Below, piece after piece: positions 5,720-8,120 of a stretch of 8,120 bases of DNA (the stretch's first letter is position 1; each line of letters opens with the position of its first letter). The notes under the pieces were generated by a model, which was not told the origin of the DNA, searched no databases, and saw only the letters and a program-made list of their open reading frames with translations. The position numbers and the translations under genes were made by a program. The DNA is from QQUD01 sp039029915 (GTDB taxonomy: Bacteria; Chloroflexota; Anaerolineae; Promineifilales; Promineifilaceae): the NCBI GenBank assembly GCA_039029915.1, contig JBCCFD010000377.1, positions 1-8,120 of the forward strand. Reading direction: 5' to 3'.

Positions 5720-6373
5720 TTAACTTTTTCGCACAATACCTTCGCGCCAGGCATAAACGGCCGCTTGCGTCCGGTCACCCAAATGAAGCTTGCTTAAAAT
5801 ATTGCTGACGTGGCTCTTGACCGTTTTTTCACTAATCACCAGCGATTCAGCAATCTGATTGTTGTTTTGACCCTCAGCAATTAAGAGAAGGACGTCCATT
5901 TCTCGGCTGCTGAGTTCGGTGTATGGGTTTTGCGTATTTTTCTTGCCGCCGTGAATTTCCTGCACGACGCGGGCGGCAACTTGAGGGTGTAAAACGGCTT
6001 CTCCCTTTGCTGCTTTCCGAATGGCATCGACCAGCACCACTGTTTCGACATCTTTGAGCAGGTAAGAGAGTGCACCAGCTTTAATAGCTGGAAAGATATG
6101 CTCGTCTTGATGGTAGGAGGTCAGGATGATGATATAGGTGCGAGGGCTAGCCTGCTTCAATCGACGGGTGGCTTCAACCCCGTCCATCCCGGGCATGATT
6201 AGGTCCATCAAAACGACATCTGGGGCGTGCTCGCTGGCGATGGCAACGACCGTTTCTCCCGAATCCGCTTCCGCCACAACCGCCATATCTGGCTGCGATT
6301 GCAAGAAGGCACGAACCCCTTCTCGAACCAATTTATGGTCGTCAACGAGCATCACGCTAATTATTTCACTCAC
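5720..6373 (-). CDS. NarL/LiaR-family response regulator
   Basis: A cytosolic DNA-binding regulator of 217 residues, full length for the family. Receiver domain at residues 1-125: acidic pair Asp11/Asp12, phospho-acceptor Asp57 in VVLMDLIMPGMDG, switch Thr85 in IIILTSY, and Lys107 in YLLKD. LuxR-type helix-turn-helix at about 151-215: LSSREMDVLLLIAEGQNNNQIA, then SEKTVKSHVSNILSKL, ending in WREGIVRKS. The start is GTG 6373, not ATG: it is preceded by AAAGGAGG seven bases upstream, inside the end of the kinase gene, and it overlaps the kinase stop by four bases (GTGA). That overlap points to translational coupling and a cognate pair. All residues needed for phosphorylation are present. Targets are not visible in the window; by analogy with linked systems it may control the adjacent ABC transporter genes. 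Confidence 0.95.
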   Translation of the reverse strand: MSEIISVMLVDDHKLVREGVRAFLQSQPDMAVVAEADSGETVVAIASEHAPDVVLMDLIMPGMDGVEATRRLKQASPRTYIIILTSYHQDEHIFPAIKAGALSYLLKDVETVVLVDAIRKAAKGEAVLHPQVAARVVQEIHGGKKNTQNPYTELSSREMDVLLLIAEGQNNNQIAESLVISEKTVKSHVSNILSKLHLGDRTQAAVYAWREGIVRKS

Positions 6374-7881
6374 GCCGTGGCCTCCTTTAGAGGTACAGTA
6401 GCTTGGATAATGGTGCCTTTGGTTGGGGTTGAGTTAATGTCGAAACAGCCGTTAATCATGGCTAATCGCTCCTGCATACTTTTAAGACCAATGCCTGACT
6501 TGATCGCTTGGGTGTCGAACCCAACGCCGTTATCTGATAGCGTCATCGTAAATTGTTCATCTTGCCATGAAAGATGGACATCAACGGCTGTTGCTAGACT
6601 GTGTCGAGCAATATTGGCCAATGCTTCTTGCGACATGCGAAACAGAGATTGTTCGATAGCTAACGGAAGCGTTTGGGCATTTTGTAAGCGGAAATTTGCC
6701 CGAATGCCGGTGTGCTTCGACCAATCTTGCAAATATGCTTTGAGTGCTTCGGGTAAGCCTTGTCCATCTAAAGCAGCTGGGCGTAGTTCTTGGATAAGAC
6801 CAGTCAGTTCTTTTTGCGCTTGATTGGCTAGCTTTTCAGCGGTCGTGATATGCGTGCGGGCCGTTTGGGAATCCGTTTCAAATAGATTGATGGCCGCTCC
6901 CAACTGCATGCTTGTGGCAAAAAGCTGTTGCTTTATCGAATCGTGTAAATCTCTAGCTAATCGATTACGTTCTTCAACGGTGGCTAGCTCTTGACTGGTG
7001 TCAATCAAATTTTGAAGCTGTTCAGCCATCTGATTCAGGCGTCGACTTAACTGGCCTAGTTCATCCCCGCCACCATCTTGAGCCACGACTGAAAAGTCTC
7101 CTTGGCTCCACGCCTCTGCGGCAAGGGTCATTTTTTTGATCCGATTGGTCATGCTGCGTGAGGTAAAAAAGCCAAAGATCGTACCAATGAAGATTGCGCC
7201 AATAGTGAGCGGGATAGTTGTGAGCAGCACAACCTGCAAAATAGGGACAAACAATTCTCTTGTTATAAATGGGAGTTGGTAGGTGAGTACAGCAACGCCA
7301 ACCAGTTGATTATTGTTTTGGATTGGAACGGCCGTTACCTGTTGGCTGTTTTCAAGCGTTCCTGCTAAAAGCCGATCATTGGTTTCACCGTTTAACGCGC
7401 TCTCGATGACCGCTTGGGTGGCTGCTTCTTCGAAGAATGCGGATTGTGCAGAAGCTGTATCATCGGAAGTCCGTGGAAGTCGGGCCAATATCGTTTGATT
7501 AGGCGCCAAAATATATAGGGCTTGGTTGGCATCCGAGAAATTAACCGTGCCAATTTGTAGCTGGGTTGTCTCAGCGATTGAGCCGTTTAAATTGATTTGA
7601 GTCTGTTGATTGACCAAAGAGTCAAGCCATTGCTCAAGGGCTTCCGTATCAGGCGGGGCTTGAGCCAAAATTGGCGCTGCATGTGTGTTCATTTCATCTC
7701 TAAGATTGTCTAAAAGCAAACTTGAAAATAGAGTTGAGCCTAAAAAGAATAGGGCACCAAGAATCAGTATCAGTTCAAAGGTGAGCAGTGTGGCAACGGT
7801 GACCCACGTGTAGGAGAAGGTGAGCTTCCATCGTAATCTGGAAAACCATTTGATTGGGGGTGACGGTTGGCTGACACTCAT
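6370..7881 (-). CDS. NarL-family sensor histidine kinase with periplasmic/extracellular domain
   Basis: A 503-residue membrane sensor kinase. Order: cytosolic N-terminus (1-25), membrane segment (about 27-52), extracytoplasmic domain of about 155 residues (54-208) that I do not recognise, second membrane segment (about 212-239), HAMP linker (240-292, with GDELGQLSRRLNQM), and HisKA_3 dimerisation helix. The phospho-acceptor is His313 in RDLHDSIKQQLF. The ATPase domain has an N box (QEALANIARH, Asn423), a G1 box (DNGVGFD, 450-456) and a G2 box (GIGLKSMQERL, 463-473). HDxxxQ after the histidine suggests phosphatase activity as well as kinase activity. ATG 7881 is preferred because the protein then begins MSVSQPSPP just before the membrane segment. 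The open frame reaches TTG 7953, and the AAGG at 7897-7894 is a weak ribosome-binding site, so the start is not certain. Downstream is its response regulator, upstream an ABC-2-like permease 78 bases away, probably one transcript. Confidence 0.93.
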   Translation of the reverse strand: MSVSQPSPPIKWFSRLRWKLTFSYTWVTVATLLTFELILILGALFFLGSTLFSSLLLDNLRDEMNTHAAPILAQAPPDTEALEQWLDSLVNQQTQINLNGSIAETTQLQIGTVNFSDANQALYILAPNQTILARLPRTSDDTASAQSAFFEEAATQAVIESALNGETNDRLLAGTLENSQQVTAVPIQNNNQLVGVAVLTYQLPFITRELFVPILQVVLLTTIPLTIGAIFIGTIFGFFTSRSMTNRIKKMTLAAEAWSQGDFSVVAQDGGGDELGQLSRRLNQMAEQLQNLIDTSQELATVEERNRLARDLHDSIKQQLFATSMQLGAAINLFETDSQTARTHITTAEKLANQAQKELTGLIQELRPAALDGQGLPEALKAYLQDWSKHTGIRANFRLQNAQTLPLAIEQSLFRMSQEALANIARHSLATAVDVHLSWQDEQFTMTLSDNGVGFDTQAIKSGIGLKSMQERLAMINGCFDINSTPTKGTIIQATVPLKEATA

Positions 7882-7959
7882 GATGCAATCATACCTTAAC
7901 TCATGTGCTTTGTCTGAAAAATGAGCTTGAGGGCAAGGGGGCATTACCCTCAAAAGATT

Positions 7960-8120
7960 CTATCCGCCTAAATCTTGCCGCTGAAAAATGAGCAAGCCTG
8001 CTCCTGCGAAAACGAGTATGTAAAGCAGGGTGACAAAAACGGCCGTTTCCATTGAGAGCGTGCCATCAGGAATGACAACAGGTGCGGCGCTGGTGTTGAT
8101 TTGAGGAAGCAAAAAGTTGA
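7960..8120 (-). CDS. ABC-2-type transporter permease, C-terminal fragment
   Basis: The frame is open from the window edge (8120) to TAG 7962-7960, giving the last 52 residues. They comprise a polar stretch (NFLLPQINTSAAPVV, then IPDGTLSMETA), a hydrophobic helix of about 20 residues (VFVTLLYILVFAGAGLLIF) and a cytosolic end QRQDLGG. An extracytoplasmic loop, a last membrane helix and a short F-x-R-x-DL tail are typical of ABC-2 permeases, where the end is often FRRRDL. The fragment is too short for certainty, and another polytopic membrane protein is possible. Position supports the call: ABC exporter genes often sit directly ahead of a NarL-type kinase/regulator pair, as here. An ACGGCCGT palindrome (8039-8046) encodes its Thr-Ala-Val. 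Confidence 0.6.
   Translation of the reverse strand, partial: NFLLPQINTSAAPVVIPDGTLSMETAVFVTLLYILVFAGAGLLIFQRQDLGG

Larger units (their letters stand above)
124..8046. repeat. Highly iterated palindrome ACGGCCGT, nine copies
   Basis: Exact copies begin at 124, 1158, 1651, 2406, 2888, 4306, 5440, 7328 and 8039. Six extend to the 10-bp palindrome AACGGCCGTT (those at 124, 2888, 4306, 5440, 7328, 8039). One-mismatch forms are at 3364, 5757, 6246, 6447 and 6584. About 0.1 copy is expected for this base composition. Seven copies lie in the same codon phase and encode Thr-Ala-Val on whichever strand is coding; one spans the citrate synthase stop codon; one is intergenic. Confidence 0.9.

Noticed and set aside
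6227..6823. 198-codon open frame on the plus strand opposite the regulator and kinase
   Set aside because: It lies wholly antisense to two clear genes, its protein is rich in Arg, Ser and Cys with no domain, and it has no supporting ribosome-binding site.

Overview
The window looks like a piece of a bacterial chromosome of moderate GC content (roughly the mid-40s percent by eye), probably from the phylum Chloroflexota (Anaerolineae/Promineifilales-like). This placement is an inference from protein style: a lipoprotein with a Pro/Thr/Glu 'TPEPEPTATPEP' linker, a secreted protein with a 'YLPIL' block near its C-terminus, and a NarL-type regulator ending in 'WREGIV'. No rRNA, tRNA or other marker is present to confirm it. 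No prophage, transposase, CRISPR array or toxin-antitoxin pair was seen.

Layout. (1) 1-429 (+): C-terminal end of a tetratricopeptide-repeat protein cut by the window edge. (2) 456-1131: a cassette-like segment in which a small gene of unknown function (521-931, -) lies between two copies of a 61-bp palindromic element; the second copy is interrupted by a different hairpin. (3) 1279-2415 (+): short bacterial-type citrate synthase behind an extended -10 promoter. (4) 2416-2746: non-coding stretch holding five consecutive hairpins. (5) 2747-4072 and 4249-5553 (+): two related secreted glucose/sorbosone-dehydrogenase-type beta-propeller proteins, the first a lipoprotein, the second a signal-peptide protein with a YLPIL tail. 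(6) 5571-5678: hairpins and a dispersed-type ATCTGTGG repeat between convergent transcription units. (7) 5720-8120 (-): an apparent operon, in transcription order, of an ABC-2-like permease (C-terminus only), a NarL-family sensor kinase and its LuxR-type response regulator, the last two overlapping by four bases.

How the genes fit together. The permease, kinase and regulator make a coherent unit: an export system with a membrane sensor and a DNA-binding regulator that probably controls it. The two beta-propeller proteins look like a tandem duplication whose products are held differently outside the cell. Citrate synthase is a self-contained housekeeping gene, and the TPR protein and the small gene have no visible functional link to their neighbours.

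The most unusual signal is not a gene. The palindrome ACGGCCGT occurs nine times in 8.1 kb, about a tenth of one copy being expected by chance. Seven of the nine lie in the same reading phase (ACG GCC GTN, Thr-Ala-Val) in six different proteins. This resembles the HIP1 palindrome of cyanobacteria in behaviour, but with another sequence. The paired 61-bp palindromic elements, one carrying a nested second hairpin, are the other notable structure.
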